Source: Roridomyces roridus (lineage: Eukaryota; Basidiomycota; Agaricomycetes; Agaricales; Mycenaceae). Taken from it: a stretch of 64,000 nt of DNA. Both the position numbers and the translations under genes were made by a program. The DNA lies in assembly GCA_029378245.1 (NCBI GenBank), contig JARKIF010000071.1, positions 62,001-126,000 of the forward strand, written 5' to 3'. Positions 19,511-31,807 of this stretch are shown piece after piece. Under the pieces are notes generated by a model. The model was given only the letters and a program-made list of their open reading frames with translations, made no database searches and was not told the DNA's origin. Every line of letters starts with the position of its first letter. Position 1 is the stretch's first letter.

Positions 19511-20970
19511 CAACTCCCGGCACGGCGCGGCACCGCCGAGTTGGCACACCAGCCGTTTTTTACAAGCAGGGGTGCTGTCTTTGAGAGGCAACGAGCCTGG
19601 GCACAAGGGTCTGAGGAATCTGGATGCGACAAATCCATTCTGGAGGATAAATAAACAAAAGACCTCGCACGAGCAAGAACAGCTTGGTCCCGAATCGAAC
19701 GGGTTTCCCTCAGAACTTGAGGAGGCGCCCTCGAAGTGTTACCAAGTGCTACTTGAGAGTCGGTCTCAGGTCCATTGTGTGGGATTGAATTCGAATGCAT
19801 GGCTTCTGATTAGGTGTACAAGTAATTGAAATATCTATTGGTTTAATGAACGAGTTAGAGACCCGCGAGACCAAGACCGGCCAGAAGCGAGCCAACGAGC
19901 CCACCAACAGGGATCAAACTGACATGATATAAGGTCGCGTTCATTGAAGGAGCAAGCAAACTCACATTGCGCCGACCAAGGCCAGAACGCCTGGGACGAT
20001 TCCGTTCAGCCCCGTGAGAAGACCGCTGAGAGCGCCGTCTACGGGTGCGAGTACGCCGTCGAGGCCAAGTTGCGGGATGAGTTTGTTGAGCGCGGTGTTG
20101 ACATCCTGGAAGAAAGTGAGTCTACGTTCATGAAGGACAAGGAGTTACTCACATCGAGAACGTCTTGGATAAGCTTCGCAAGGTCAGCGTCGGCGGCACC
20201 CATGTCTCCGGGGCTTAGCGAGGCGAGGGACTCCGTTGCGGTGTTCAAATCCTCCACGAGCGATTGAATGAGGGGCGCCACTGCACCCGCCTGGCCTTCG
20301 GGACCCATTGACGCCGCGATGCTCTCTGAAAGAAATTTTAGCATTCAAGCAGCGAGAATACACTGGATTCAACTGACCGAGCCCGGGGGTGAGAGCGACG
20401 ACGGCCTCCTGCAGCACTTGAAAGACCTCAAAGAGGGTGAGAGGCACAACGGAGGTGTTGGGCACAGTGTCGCGGACAGCGAGGTCGGTGGCGGTCGTAT
20501 CCCGAACAGCGACATCGGCGGGGAGAGGTTTGGCGCCGGCGAAGAGGCTGAGGGTGAGGAAGAAGAAGGTAGTGGGGAAGATCATTGTGCAGGAGGGATG
20601 AGTTGAATACGGGGTGGGCTCGATGAAAAACCCTGGTGAGTTGAGAACCTTTTATACCTCGACTTGTGATCGCCTCGGGCGGCTTGGCCATGGAGCGTTC
20701 GATGTCGGTTTCTCCACTCGAGGGGTCCGCTGGTGGAGCGTTCAAGCCGCCGGCCCCACCGACACAAGAACGCTAGGAGAGGAAAAGTATTCCTCATAGT
20801 GCTCCGACTTTGATGTTCGCCGTACAGCAACGAAGTGTACCCGCACAGGTTCAAGAATCGACGTCGTATCAGCGTTCAGTCGAACTTGAGCACAGGTGTG
20901 TGCCGCCTCCCGGGAGTGACTCCACTCGTGATTCCAAACGTGAAAACACACCCCTTTGGGATCTCCACAA
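19511..20970. repeat. Segmental duplication, copy 2 (HsbA-like block)
   Basis: Partner of 4203-5620, in the same orientation with a constant offset of 15,323 bp across the gene. It carries the T-arm hairpin at 19689-19703 (minus strand CCCG, TTCGATT, CGGG) that copy 1 lacks. The promoter part (20604-20970) is diverged from copy 1. Confidence 0.85.
19855..20585 (-). CDS. Small secreted hydrophobic protein, HsbA-like (copy 2)
   Basis: Four exons: 20585-20378, 20325-20153, 20105-19966, 19918-19855; 194 aa. The protein is nearly identical to copy 1 (4532-5262): differences are confined to the first exon, mainly the signal peptide (MIFPTTFFFLTLSLFAGA) and RDTTATDL versus RDMTATDL. Introns 2 and 3 and the last two exons look identical. 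Role as for copy 1: a secreted, helix-rich hydrophobic protein, possibly surface-binding. Both copies keep full open frames and splice sites, so both may be expressed, from promoters that have drifted apart. Confidence 0.6.
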
Positions 20971-21576
20971 TTGATCCGTGGGATGAAAGCTGATCCGGAG
21001 CTCCGGAACCAATGATCGCCTGCGACCTACAACCTAAAGCCAGCTAAAGCCGCGCGCTGCATTTCCGTGATTTAGCTTCATTTACCCTCGAAAACCAGCG
21101 AAATTCCGAAGCGAAAGGGCTTCGACTCCACACCCCTTTAGCTTCCCACGGTTCATTTGTGTTCCGCGCAATGTTGATCCAGGAGTTCGTGACGCACAAC
21201 CCCTCTTCAATCGCTCTTGGCCTTCACGAAGTGTTTCATGGGTCCATCCATGCGAATGACTGGCCGGGCCGAGCAACAAGCATTCAATTTGCAAAGTGCT
21301 GCAAATTGAAAATGTGTGGAAAAAAACACGCGGTACACAGCTAATGGCCGCACCCGAGTCGAGCGGGTGCCTTCCCTAATAATTCGATAAAGCTGGTAAG
21401 GCCGGCAAGCGGCAGGGCTCGCTACCGGGCACTCTTTCTCATGAGGAAGTTCAAACTTGGGACACAATTAAGATAGCATTCAAAGAAAGTAAGATACGGC
21501 GAAAGAGGCGAGTACTAAACTGTATTAAAGTAGGAAATGAATTTGTCCGATGCATACAACGACCGTTGACAACCTT
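20971..21576. other. Intergenic with T-arm-like hairpin
   Basis: No gene. A T-arm-like hairpin at 21352-21368 (minus strand ACCCG, CTCGACT, CGGGT) is followed on that strand by a T7 run about 35 nt on. A palindrome built on TTCAATTTGCA/TGCAAATTGAA lies at about 21281-21311. Confidence 0.5.
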
Positions 21577-22925
21577 TTAGTTACTACGCTTCTTGGACTT
21601 CTTGCTCGGGCTCGCCTTGGCCCCGAAGTTATCAAAGGCGGTATCGAGCGCCTCATCACGGGGACGCTTGGCCGGGGAGGGCACAGAACGTTCCTCGGGC
21701 GACGCAACAACCCACGGCTCGCCGTTCCCGTAGTCGAGAATTTTGACCTTGTCAGCGAGAACGTGATAGATCTGTATATGTGAGTGAACAAGCGCGGAAA
21801 AAGACTAGCAATATTCATACCTTCTTGCCCTGGTCCTTTATGACATACGTGACAAGTTCAACAATCACTAGCACCAATGTACCCTCCGTGAACTTGTTGC
21901 GGAGCTCGTGCGGTGCGATCAAACTCCCGTCGATATCCTTGTACTCGCGTTGAGGAGCGACAACCTTGTTGGTGGCCTTCCATATCTGGGAGCTGGCATC
22001 CCGAATTTCGGGAAAAACTGTGGCGGGGTACTTGTCGCCCACGGTGCGCTCTTAAGAATGTTAATACGGTAGACACAACTAAACAAATTCAATCACGCAC
22101 CCATCCATATCAACGTCGCCCTCAGCATCGGCCACGGAATCCTTCGGTGGCTCCTCGTCAGTAGGGCTAGGAGCCCTAGTGATACGCCTGCGAGAGCGTG
22201 GAGTTGCAGGGGTGGAAGCCGCAGAGGCGGGAAGCTGATGATGTGATGAGACCCGAAGGAAAGAGCGAACAAAAGAAGTTTCACCTCGAAGGTGGGGTGG
22301 AGCTTCAGCACGATGGTGATATCGTCTTCGCCATCCTCCCCAGGTTTGACATTGACCGATTCAAAGGCGTTGAAGACCTGTGAGTGAAAGCGTAAGTTAC
22401 ATTAAGCACCAAGAGAAGGTCGCCCACCTGTCCGTTTTTTTCTTCTTCTACTAGATCCGCGTTGCGGACGCTATCGCATGCAAAGGCGGCGTTGCGGAAC
22501 GCCTTGCAGAGATCAGCCGGCGCCCCAGTGGGTCGGCGTAAGCCGAAACTCATCCGGTTGCCTTTCATGGCATTGAAGTCGTCCAAGGGCTGGGACTTGG
22601 TGAGCATACGTGAAAGCCGATCCAAATGAGTACTCACAAGTTTGAAAGAGGGAGGCAGTTGCTTGGGGAGTGCACTAAGGTGAGTACCGTCGGCCTCGGA
22701 TCCAACCTCAGCAATGAGCGTGGCTCTGAAGGGTGTCTTGTCAAGTTTTTCGAAGCGCACATTGCCCTTTTGGTTGGGGTCAGCGGCGGTGAAAATCTTG
22801 CCACAGGCGTGCTTGGCCAAGCTGGCATTGCCGGAGTCGTTGAGCTCGTCGAGCCAGATGTCGTAGGGGGTCTTGTTTTGCTGATTGTCGATGATTGTAG
22901 TACGACGGGTACGGAAAGAGGGCAT
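21577..22925 (-). CDS. Unknown protein with basic nuclear-type tail
   Basis: Six exons: 22925-22638, 22595-22428, 22377-22285, 22234-22097, 22048-21821, 21771-21577; 369 aa. I do not recognise the family. Start MPSFRTRRTTIIDNQQNKTP. The middle holds a Ser/Thr-Pro, acid-rich linker (TPATPRSRRRITRAPSPTDE; DAEGDVDMDG). A folded segment follows, from RTVGDKYPATVFPEI to LVTYVIKDQGKK and VLADKVKILDYGNGEPWVV. The tail PSPAKRPRDE to SPSKKSKKRSN looks like a bipartite nuclear signal. The exon 4-5 junction was placed by frame (donor 22096, acceptor ending 22049) and is the least certain. It lies just 3' of the Helitron helicase on the same strand, so it may be Helitron cargo or simply a neighbour. Confidence 0.6.
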
Positions 22926-23365
22926 GGTTAAAGTTGAGTGGGGAAGAACAATATCAAGTTGCTGATGAGGAAGCACGCATTGTTGGGTGGTTTTTATGCG
23001 TACCGACCCGTGTCCACGACGTCATCCTTCCGCAAGGGCGTATGACGAGTACAAGGTGGGGAGGGTGGAGGTTGGGGGGGTGGGGTGGGACCTGGCGAGC
23101 ATACTAGTGCCAAGTGTGCAGGGGTCCCCCATTGGGATAGGTGGGGCCGATGGCTCCACGTAAAGAGACGGAGAGGTAAGGGATGGAGGCTAGAGAGAAT
23201 TGTAGGCTTGTAGCCGTCGGGTCGCAACTTGCAAGAGTCTCTTGCTCGGTTTTCGGAGCTGAGCAAAGTCGCATCCCTCGGGGTCGAGGGGCAACTCCTC
23301 CAGCCCATTTCTGCACCGCGTAGAAGTCGAGCGCGTCGCATCGGTGCCTTAGTGAAGCTCCACAT

Positions 23366-25629
23366 TCATACGCGAGTGATGCGTGGTCGTTTAGATGGTG
23401 GCGGCCCGGATCCGAGATCTTCAACCCGAGAGTGTGTAAGGCGCTTTCGAGGCATTTTGTTATCGGTGAAGTCAGTTCCATCCTCAACCCGGGTTATACG
23501 GGGACGACTGGGACGAGCGGAAGAAACAGAAGATGTACGTAAGCCTGACAGCCCGATGGCCAAGCGAGTGTTGATTGATTGTATCACCGCAAGTTGTTCC
23601 GCTCCGTCATCATCCACATCCATTGCATCGACGTCAATATCTGCTTGGGGTAGCGCATCGGCCGAGAAGGTCTTGACTATGTACTCTTGGGCCTGGGCCG
23701 CTTCTTCGACTGTGCCGTGCTGCATTATCGTCTGGTGACTGAGCAAATCAAGGCGCTGGAATTCGATACGCACATCTTGACTGGGATGACGCTGGATTAC
23801 TTTCTTCTGGAATGGCCTTAGAATGTGAACACCGGCAAGTGATGTTGCTCGCGAAAGCATGACGTAGGGTGCCTCGGTTCCAACGGTACTCTCAAGATCT
23901 AGAACCACGGCATCCATAGTTTTGCCCTGAGCCTTGTGCGCCGTCATCGCAAACGCCGGAACTAGGGGCACCTGGTTCCGTTTGATTAGGCATTTACGGC
24001 GCGAATCCGGGTGAGTGAATGTCATGTTCACCGCTTCGGCAAGAATGGCGGCATGTTTCGAGGGGAGGTTGGGTAACGCAGGACCTGTCATATCTGGTAT
24101 GTACACAATACACGACTTGATACATCGCTCCCCTGATTCATTCAACGTGTACCTGATCTGTTTCACTATCCCAGTTGCGCCGTTAACAACACCGTTGAGG
24201 ACGTCAAAGTTCTGCGTCACCATGACCGGCATTCCGATCGCTAAAGGCAGCCTACCGAGTCGATAACTTGTCTCTCCGGAGTGCAGCTTATACAAAAGAT
24301 GCTGCTGCAGCGCGCCCTCTCCAATCATAGAACCGTCGCTTCGGACATCAGTTGCGTGATACCAATGTAATGCCCTGCCACTCCGCGCAGAGTATACCTG
24401 CGCAGCTCTTTCATTCAGTGCGTCCTTCAATTCATTTTGTGATACAATTATTGGCACATTTCTAAGCTCTGGCCGATTCCAGTCTGGACTCAAGTTAGTC
24501 ACAAGTCTCGTATTTAACAGATCAAAGTCGCTATCAGTACATCGTCCCTGACGGAGGCGGGTGAGAAGCTCCACAAATTGCACGGCAGCAGCATCCGCCT
24601 CATCCAGTTCACCGCTCACTGGGTTTCTCCTTTGCTTTACACGTTCCACTTTTGTTAATCTTACAACAGTCTTGATCGACAGCCACAATAATTTACCCTG
24701 GATGTTCTGCTGCCCCTTCTTCCCGGAAGCGCTCTCAGTATCGGTTCTGATCGATGCGTAGAGACTCTTCCTTCCTACGGGAGGTAATTGTGCAAAATCA
24801 CCTGCAAAAATAACATTGACACCGCCGAACAGTGAGGTACTGCCTTTCGCTTCAACTAAAGCCTGGTTCATTTGTAGCAGCAACGGACAGCCAACCATAG
24901 AAACCTCGTCAATGAACAGATAGTCAACACCCTCCCACATAGCCGTGAGATCTTTACGGGTTTTCGTTTGGGTTGTCCCGTTGGAACGCTGATTCAAGCA
25001 AAGAGCAGAATGTAGGGTCATACCGCTGATATTCCTCGCGGCAACCCCGGTATAAGCAGCAAGACGCAGTCGGCGACTCTCACCTCGCAATTGGAATAAA
25101 TCTCGGAGGGCATCAATTACACGGGACTTTCCAGTTCCACCAGGGCCCGTCAACAGCATCCTCAGTTGGTCCGGTCGGTCTTGTAGACTGTGATATGCAA
25201 TTAGACGAAATGCTCTAGCTTGCTCTTCATTCAGAGTCCACTTTTGAACATGAGCCTCAACGTCAACATATTGAACGGGCTCTGCAGCAACAATATCTTG
25301 GCGAATGCCAGGCATCTCGTCGGGTGATAAGAAGGCATTTCGGAAGGCGGAACCATCATTGACGGATGAAGGCGGGACAGTCTCATTTTCAACTGGAGTC
25401 ATTGCTGGTGTGTGACCCGAGGCATTCTTTTTCGACAGCTCACGACGATCCTCGTAGACTTTCTGCCAAACATCCTCCGCCGTTGTACAGTTAACAAGCT
25501 GAGTATCTTGGTCTCCGACGGTCTCAGTCATTAGGTCCTCCTCGTCCATCGTGTCATTTTGAATTGAGTATAGACCTGCAGCCTCGGCATAATTGATACA
25601 TTCTAGTATGGCCGCATGGGATGCAGATT
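23366..25629 (-). CDS. Helitron PIF1-like helicase domain
   Basis: From the ATG at 25549 the frame gives 727 aa; it is open upstream to about 25629 (SASHAAILECINYAEAAGLY), the usual Rep-to-helicase linker, so the domain was once fused to Rep. Helicase motifs in order: Walker A GPGGTGKS (about residue 135), Walker B FIDEVSMV, GDFAQLPPVG, TAHKAQGKTMDAVVLDLEST and the late VMLSRATSLAGVHIL. It would unwind DNA during rolling-circle transposition. The C-terminus carries a short duplicated motif (RPRITRV twice) and a basic stretch. The helicase part is undamaged, but the element's Rep is broken. Confidence 0.85.
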
Positions 25630-26285
25630 TCTTAAGTGAGAACCGATCTCATCAGGGAAAACCTGCCCCGCAATTTTACGCAAATTGTTCGTAAATTATC
25701 TTGGGGTCAAGATAATCTGCGAAAATTTCGAACATTTCTGCAACTTTGTACACATTTGAGATGCCGATGTTCAAAATGCCCACATTGGGTGTGAGTCCGG
25801 GCCCTGTTTACCAGCTCAAGTAACAGTCACCGACAGCCTTCACGCTATTATGCATTCTGCATCAGTGGTCAATCCTAGGCCAATCTTTGCTAAGACTGCG
25901 GAAGGTCAAAAATGATGAAAATTATCGTAAATTGTGCACAGCGGATTGGGGCGACGGTTGGCGAGGCGAAGAATCTTTCCAAGTCCTTTGCCGAGCATTG
26001 CTTCCGTCACCGGTGTCAGACTTGTCAGATGTTCCGATGTCTCGGATGTGCACACGTGGCTGGGCGCTGATTGATTGATCCGAGGTACATAAATGACAGC
26101 GGACGCTGCGGGCGCTAACCCACACTTCTTGCTTCCTCCCACCATCTTCCCTCCCAAGTATCTCTCCCCTTGCCCTTCCTCCTTCCTTCCTGCTGCCTCT
26201 CCGTCCATCCTCCGCTTTCCACCCCGGCATATGGCAGCTCTCTTCAAGCTTGTGCAAGTCTGGCTCCGGGTGCGTGTCCTGTCCG
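25630..26285. other. Insertion splitting Helitron Rep from helicase
   Basis: The Rep frame ends here (VVRTSEFE stop at 26286) and homology resumes at about 25629. The ~650 bp between are unlike Helitron coding DNA. On the plus strand they look like a promoter and leader: a CT-rich tract (26110-26230) followed by ATGGCAGCTC at 26231 and a GTGCGTGT donor-like site at about 26270. A perfect palindrome (ATTATCTTG, GGGT, CAAGATAAT) lies at 25695-25716. It may be a captured host-gene 5' end, or a large intron-like remnant. Confidence 0.4.
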
Positions 26286-27447
26286 TTATTCAAATTCCGA
26301 TGTCCTGACTACGCCGTGGGTAGCCATGAACAACCGTCTGCGGCGAATATCCTTGACAGCCTTTCTGGCCAGGTAGCGACGCTCAGCAAAGTGATCATCC
26401 CGGCTGTCCCGACATTCATGCAAGATTTGCATATTGTCCATCCTACGCTGTACAGTGTGAGAGCAAGTTTCTGCAAAATCATTGAAAGCGTCCTCCCATG
26501 ATTGATCAGGTTGCCGTAGGTCTTTGGAATGTCGCCATGGCTTGAAGAATATCAACATCAACCGGCAATAACGGGGATACAATTCGGCTCTGTCTCTCCG
26601 CGGAATGCCGGGACCCATCGGTACTGGAACCAGCGAGTCGCGAGAAGAACGTACCCGAAGTACATGCGTTTTTTGTTGAGTGTGGCCGTTGACAAAGGGC
26701 ACTCGGGGTCTATGGCGCGCATCGGAACCGAGGAAATCTGGATCGTCGTCAACGCCCACCAATTCTTCTTCGGCGTCATCGTCCAGCATGTCAAGAAGGG
26801 CCAGGTTGGCTGAATTGTCATGGTCCTGTGATGTATGTTTCCGGCGATCTGAAGATTTGCTGACACGGTCCACCCGAGAAATGAAGTCCCAAGCGCATAC
26901 CCCATTGAGATCATTTCCGCGCATCTGATAGTCGGCAAGTTGGCTACCCATGGGCACAAGATTACCAGTTCCATCTACAGAGACACGAATCTCGTCGTCA
27001 GCGTTGTCGCCTTCACTTGGACTTTCCACTATGTCATGTAGGAATGGCAAATCGGAATCCTGTTCATCCGCAGACTCATGATCATCATCTGGTTCTCCGT
27101 CACCATCCTCATTTGAACCTGATTCCGGTGCAGAGACAGAGGGGTCGGGCTGTTGCGCGGGCTCGGGGGACTTGTAGCACTCGGGACTTGGATCTTCCTT
27201 GTTGATGAAGTTTTCGAACGCGGTCCAATAGAAATTTCGGTAAGCATGACTGGTATAATGGTCATCAAAATCAAGGAGGTAGGAAGAGACTTGCTGGGCC
27301 GAGAGCTCTTGCTGGGAGATCAATGCATATGCACATTTTTGAAGCAGTCTTTTAGCTCGGGTTGTAATTTCATCTTCTGCAGGGTTGTACTCTCCGAGCT
27401 TCTTGACGGCTAACTCCAGCATGGCGAAAGCCACATGAGTTTTCAAT
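26286..27447 (-). pseudogene. Helitron Rep, C-terminal part
   Basis: Open frame beginning LLKTHVAFAMLELAVKKLGE, where it emerges from the inserted element, through an acidic Ser/Asp-rich linker to FNDFAETCSHTVQRRMDNMQ and HECRDSRDDHFAERRYLARK, both characteristic of the Rep C-terminal part before the helicase. It is separated from the N-terminal part by the element at 27448-28206. Confidence 0.75.
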
Positions 27448-28206
27448 AGGGCTGCGGACCCGAACCGTACATGACGGCTTGACGGCCGCCCGTCGACGGG
27501 TACCCGTGCCGACCCGGTGGGATCCAAGAAGAAATTTCAACGGCACCGTCAGTGACGGCCCGTATACCGTCGAGACCCCGTAAGGAATCGGCCGTCACGG
27601 CCGTCGAACGGGTGTGATAAGAATCAAGCTAACTCAAGGGAGTTATGCGCGGACGCCTTGGTCGAAACTGTTCGGCGATCAGTGCCGGGGCCTTTAATTC
27701 GGTGCAATCGCAGATTGCACTCTTTGCGCGCTGTGATTCATCATATTTCGTTACGGCTTCTGCTCGAACTATGTAAGTAGACCTTTTGGGGATTCCTTCT
27801 GCACCAGTGAACTCACCAATTCAAAGTTCGAGGTTACCTCTGTTTGACTTGCAAGACTCTCGGACAGTTCCCCATTCAGGATTTTTGATTGCCGCCAGTG
27901 AGCCGGGCACGTTTGCGTCGTTGCAACAACTTGGTGGCTTTTCTGGGTCATCCTGGCGCTGCCGAGTGTTCTCATGGTGTAGGAAATCATCCTAGTAGGT
28001 TGCAGTTTCACCGAGGCTGAAAATCACTTGAGAATGATGCATGATCACGGCAGCCGAACCGTCTACCGTGACGGCCGTTTTTGATGCCGAACCGACCCGT
28101 CAGCATGTCTGAACCAAGATCGACGGGACGGGCACGGGTCGGCTGTCAGCCGTTTCATGCCGTCAATTTGACGGCCGTTACCGTTACGGTTCGGGTCCGC
28201 AGCCCT
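27448..28206. mobile_element. 759-bp TIR element inside Helitron Rep (hAT-like MITE)
   Basis: The left end AGGGCTGCGGACCCGAACCG (27448) and the inverted right end (28206) are identical over 22 bp. Subterminal GC-rich GACGG/CCGTC repeats occur at both sides. No transposase frame is intact; a short minus-strand ORF (28011-27769) is unrecognised. No clean target-site duplication is seen: flanks are TTTTCAAT and CAGTGATA, and Rep residues between ILYYIT and LKTHVAFAML, normally including the Tyr motif, are missing, so some host sequence was lost. Confidence 0.85.
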
Positions 28207-31200
28207 CAGTGATATAGTACAAAATGCCTTTTGCGGATGCACCCGATCCAACAAACTTGATGTCCATATTGTTCCGTATGGCCTCAATTATGGATGCAAT
28301 GAAATTGTTGACTAACCCGTCAAGGCAGCGCAGGTGAATCTCCCCAGTTTCTGGGTCAAAGGTGGATTCACCACGGAAATTATCCTCGTGTAGATCAAAC
28401 CAACAGGTCTTGGGCTCCGGAGGGCCTCGCCAATATTTGAAACAGGTCTTCGAGTGAGTATGCGACTGACATTGGGTGACCACATTACGCAAATCCTTCA
28501 AACGTTCTTTGGAGAGCACATCAGCATCCACTGGCATCCCCCGAACTGAACAAGGATGGTGATCGTTGGACGGTACAGACAGAGTTGGGTCTGGATCGAC
28601 GGGAATCGAATTTGAGATTGAGTCATCCAAAAATGCCAACAGTCATTTCCCGAATTCTGTGTCCGCCTCATCTGATGACAGTAGCCTTTTCTTGATCTCG
28701 TTTGGGTTCAAGCCGCCTTCAAGCCAGACAAGCATATGACAATGTAGCGTTCCACGGCCCTGGGCTTCCACGCAACCATAGTATGCCTTTACAACACCTA
28801 AGATTCCGCCCTCAAGATCTTTGTGCTCGGAATCATACCCAAGCAAGGTTGAAATGAAAGCCTTCATGTATGTATCGAAGAAGCGGGCAGCTATCACCGG
28901 ATTTTTCGCAATCAGAACCGACTGTTCCCAGTAATTCGGAACCTGTTCAGGGAGCAGCGCATCAATGTCAATTTCTTTACCTGCAAGAAATTTGACTACG
29001 GGATTGAACACATCAGCTGGGTTGATAGTAATGTAGAAACTTGGAAGCCCCTTTTCAACCATGAGTCCACGAATTTCATTGCGCATTGCAACTCGGGCTG
29101 CAGACGATCCCGGTACAGATGCGGCGATCCCATTAACTTGCTTCAGCAGCTCCAGAACCTTCCGTTCTTCAGCAGTCTTTGGCGCAACAGATTCACCATT
29201 TGCTACTCGCTCCGCAACAGCCTTGACAATTTCGGGGCACACGGAGGCAAATTGCAAGGCTACAAAATCAAAATTCGCCCGTTTCACCTTCAACCCGGTG
29301 CGTAACAGCATCTCATGGCGCTGTAGAATATTGAAGGCAGTGAAAAGAAAGGAGGGATGCTCTTGGAAACGCCTATCAGCCAAGTTCAAAAGGTGCTTGA
29401 CGTGGTGCTTCAAGGATACGGGGACATTCCTTTTAGAGTCATTGGGCCCACCGAGACCGTAAGGGAACAATGTTGGATACATGAGAGGGAACAGAAAACT
29501 GTCTTTTCTAAATTCGTTTTCCGGGGCGCGATCATGAGGGATCTGAATGTAACCACCGCCCCCTTTTCGAACATGACGCAGCGCAGCAGCTCGTAACTCG
29601 TTTGATGATGCATGGCAGTCAATGTCTGTTATCACAACATTTTCGAAGGGAATGGACTGCTCATCTGGGTTCGAATGAGGGTCAACAGTGGGAGTAGAAT
29701 CATAGCGGGAAGTAGCAGCACTGCTGGCCGTGCTTGGCTGAACATGGTCAATAGTGAAAGGTAAAACAGGGTTGCGCTCAAGCTCGCCCAGGCACTCTTC
29801 GTTGATGCTAATGTCCCTATATAGCGGGTTGTGCACTTTCAACCACTGGAGGGCTTTGCGGACTCGAGTGGCGTTCACAGCAAGTGGCTTCGCATGGTCA
29901 CGCAGCCATTCAGGTGTTGGCGGGGAGGAGCCAATGAATAGTACACAGACAGGTGCGGTGATATCTTCGACGGAAGGCGGCAGACTCTCAGCAACTTTTG
30001 AGGGCTGCTGTGGATAAATTATGACATGACCCTTCATGGCGCGTTGATTACTGGCTACCACAACACCTTGGTTTTCCTCTTTGAGCTGGATTATCCAACA
30101 TTTTGAGCGGCAGCGCGCAAGCATGGATTCTTCTATCATGGTGAGATCCTGGAGCTCTGGCGGAACTGGCCCAAGGAAAGTGCGATTAGCAAGGGCCAGT
30201 GCGGGCAGTTTCTTCCTCTTGAGTGAAGAATGGCAGCATTTGCACATTGAAAGAGTCGGCACCGCGCTTTCAGCCGAAAATGTGACACCGTCGGGATCAA
30301 CCAGCAAGTTTCGCAACGGGCCCTCATCATATGGCATGGGTGGTTGTTCGAATTCAGGGTGAAGCCATTTGTACATGTCTAACACATTTGTATCGTCAGG
30401 CTGCTGCAGGATGGACAGATCAAACTCAGGGTCATCAGCAGCCACTGAACAATGAGAACGCAGTGGACTAGACTCAGCGCAGACAGCGCAGGTGAAAGTT
30501 GAAAGTGCTTCGGAGCCAGTTCGTTCACGGAAATTCCTAATACATTGATTCTTCAAAGATTGCGGTACAAGCTGAGGCCAACATCTGTGAATCTCGTCTA
30601 ATTTTAAATTGAACCTCTCCTGAGCCTGTGATCGTTCCTCGTCCACAAGTTCGGCCTTCTTGCCTCGTCTCAACACAGTGACCTGGTGTTTTAGCAGCCG
30701 TCGTAGTTGACCTAGACTCTGGCCGGAATCATATTCAACCTTCAAAATATCCAATACTCGACGTAATGCGTTGAGACGAATGTTGCTGCCATAGATGCAC
30801 ATCAGGACGTGGGCTTGAAAATCCGACTCCAGTGCATTGAAACGCCATTCCTCATGTACGTCGGCACAGCCTGGGAGCTTCAGCCCATTTGCAAGAGTAA
30901 CCTGGGGATGAGAGTCGGAGAATTGTGTACAATTTCCGAACAGGATATGCTGAGTAATGAGATCCCGGAGCTAAACAACTGTAGTCTTATCGGGGACAGG
31001 AATCTGGTGCAATGCAGCAATGGAAAGGAGAACAGGTTTAGTATGGCTATCAAAGGAGTCAAAGAAATCGGCCATAGATGCAGAGGACTGGAACTCAGAG
31101 CCTGAATTACGTATTGTATCCTGGTGCTTCCGTATCTCACCACGTAGTTTGAACCGAAGATTGCGAGTTCCGGAAATTGTGATGTCGAGAGCAGCCGCAA

Positions 31201-31645
31201 CATGTAAAAGACTCTCAGTTGATAACTGCTTGTCGGTCGCGTCAAGAATCAATTTCAGCACAGTTTCACACATTTCTGACGCGGAGTCAAAATCACAGGA
31301 AAGAACTCGGCAGACAGAGCGATCTGGTCTTGCTTTGGCTGAGGAGACATCCACTGAGTTATCGACACATGCACCGGTGGCAAGATGGTGGATGAGGACT
31401 CGCCGGCATTGAATCAAGTTTAAATTTGTATGGGGAATTGCATGCAACTCAAGAGCGCGCTGTAGCCTTGGTAAATCAGCGTGAAACACGGAGATCCGGG
31501 AGCGTGTGATATGATGACCGTAAAGTATATCTCGAATAATATTTTCGCAGGTCAAAGGTACAGTGGACGGTAACGGGGTTTCAGAAAGTGACAATGTTTC
31601 AGAAGGGTTCAGGGTAGATGTGGATGCAGACGCATTACAACACAC
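28184..31645 (-). pseudogene. Helitron Rep, N-terminal and HUH part
   Basis: One continuous frame interrupted by two in-frame stops (TAG at 30973-30971, TGA at 28645-28643). N-terminal helical region (LTCENIIRDILYGHHITRSR), a cysteine-rich segment (CAVCAESSPLRSHC; SMCKCCHSSLKRKK) and then the Helitron-like N domain,FFPLMYPTLFPYGLGG-type block (SFLFPLMYPTLFPYGLGG). The HUH motif is present as GRGTLHCHMLVWLEG just before the second stop. The frame runs to GILYYIT, where the 27448-28206 element interrupts it, before the catalytic tyrosines. Rep nicks and joins DNA at the transposon ends; this copy cannot do so. Confidence 0.85.
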
Positions 31646-31807
31646 AAGGATGGGTCACTGCATCCGCAGCGTCCGGCGTGAACTGAATCGAGGTCAGTCG
31701 AGGAAACAAAAGAACAAGATCAGAACACACCGCTGGACATGGACTCGGAGCGAGACGGCGGTGATGGGTCAGGAGAAGTGAAGCCGTGGGCTATGGAATA
31801 GGTGAAC

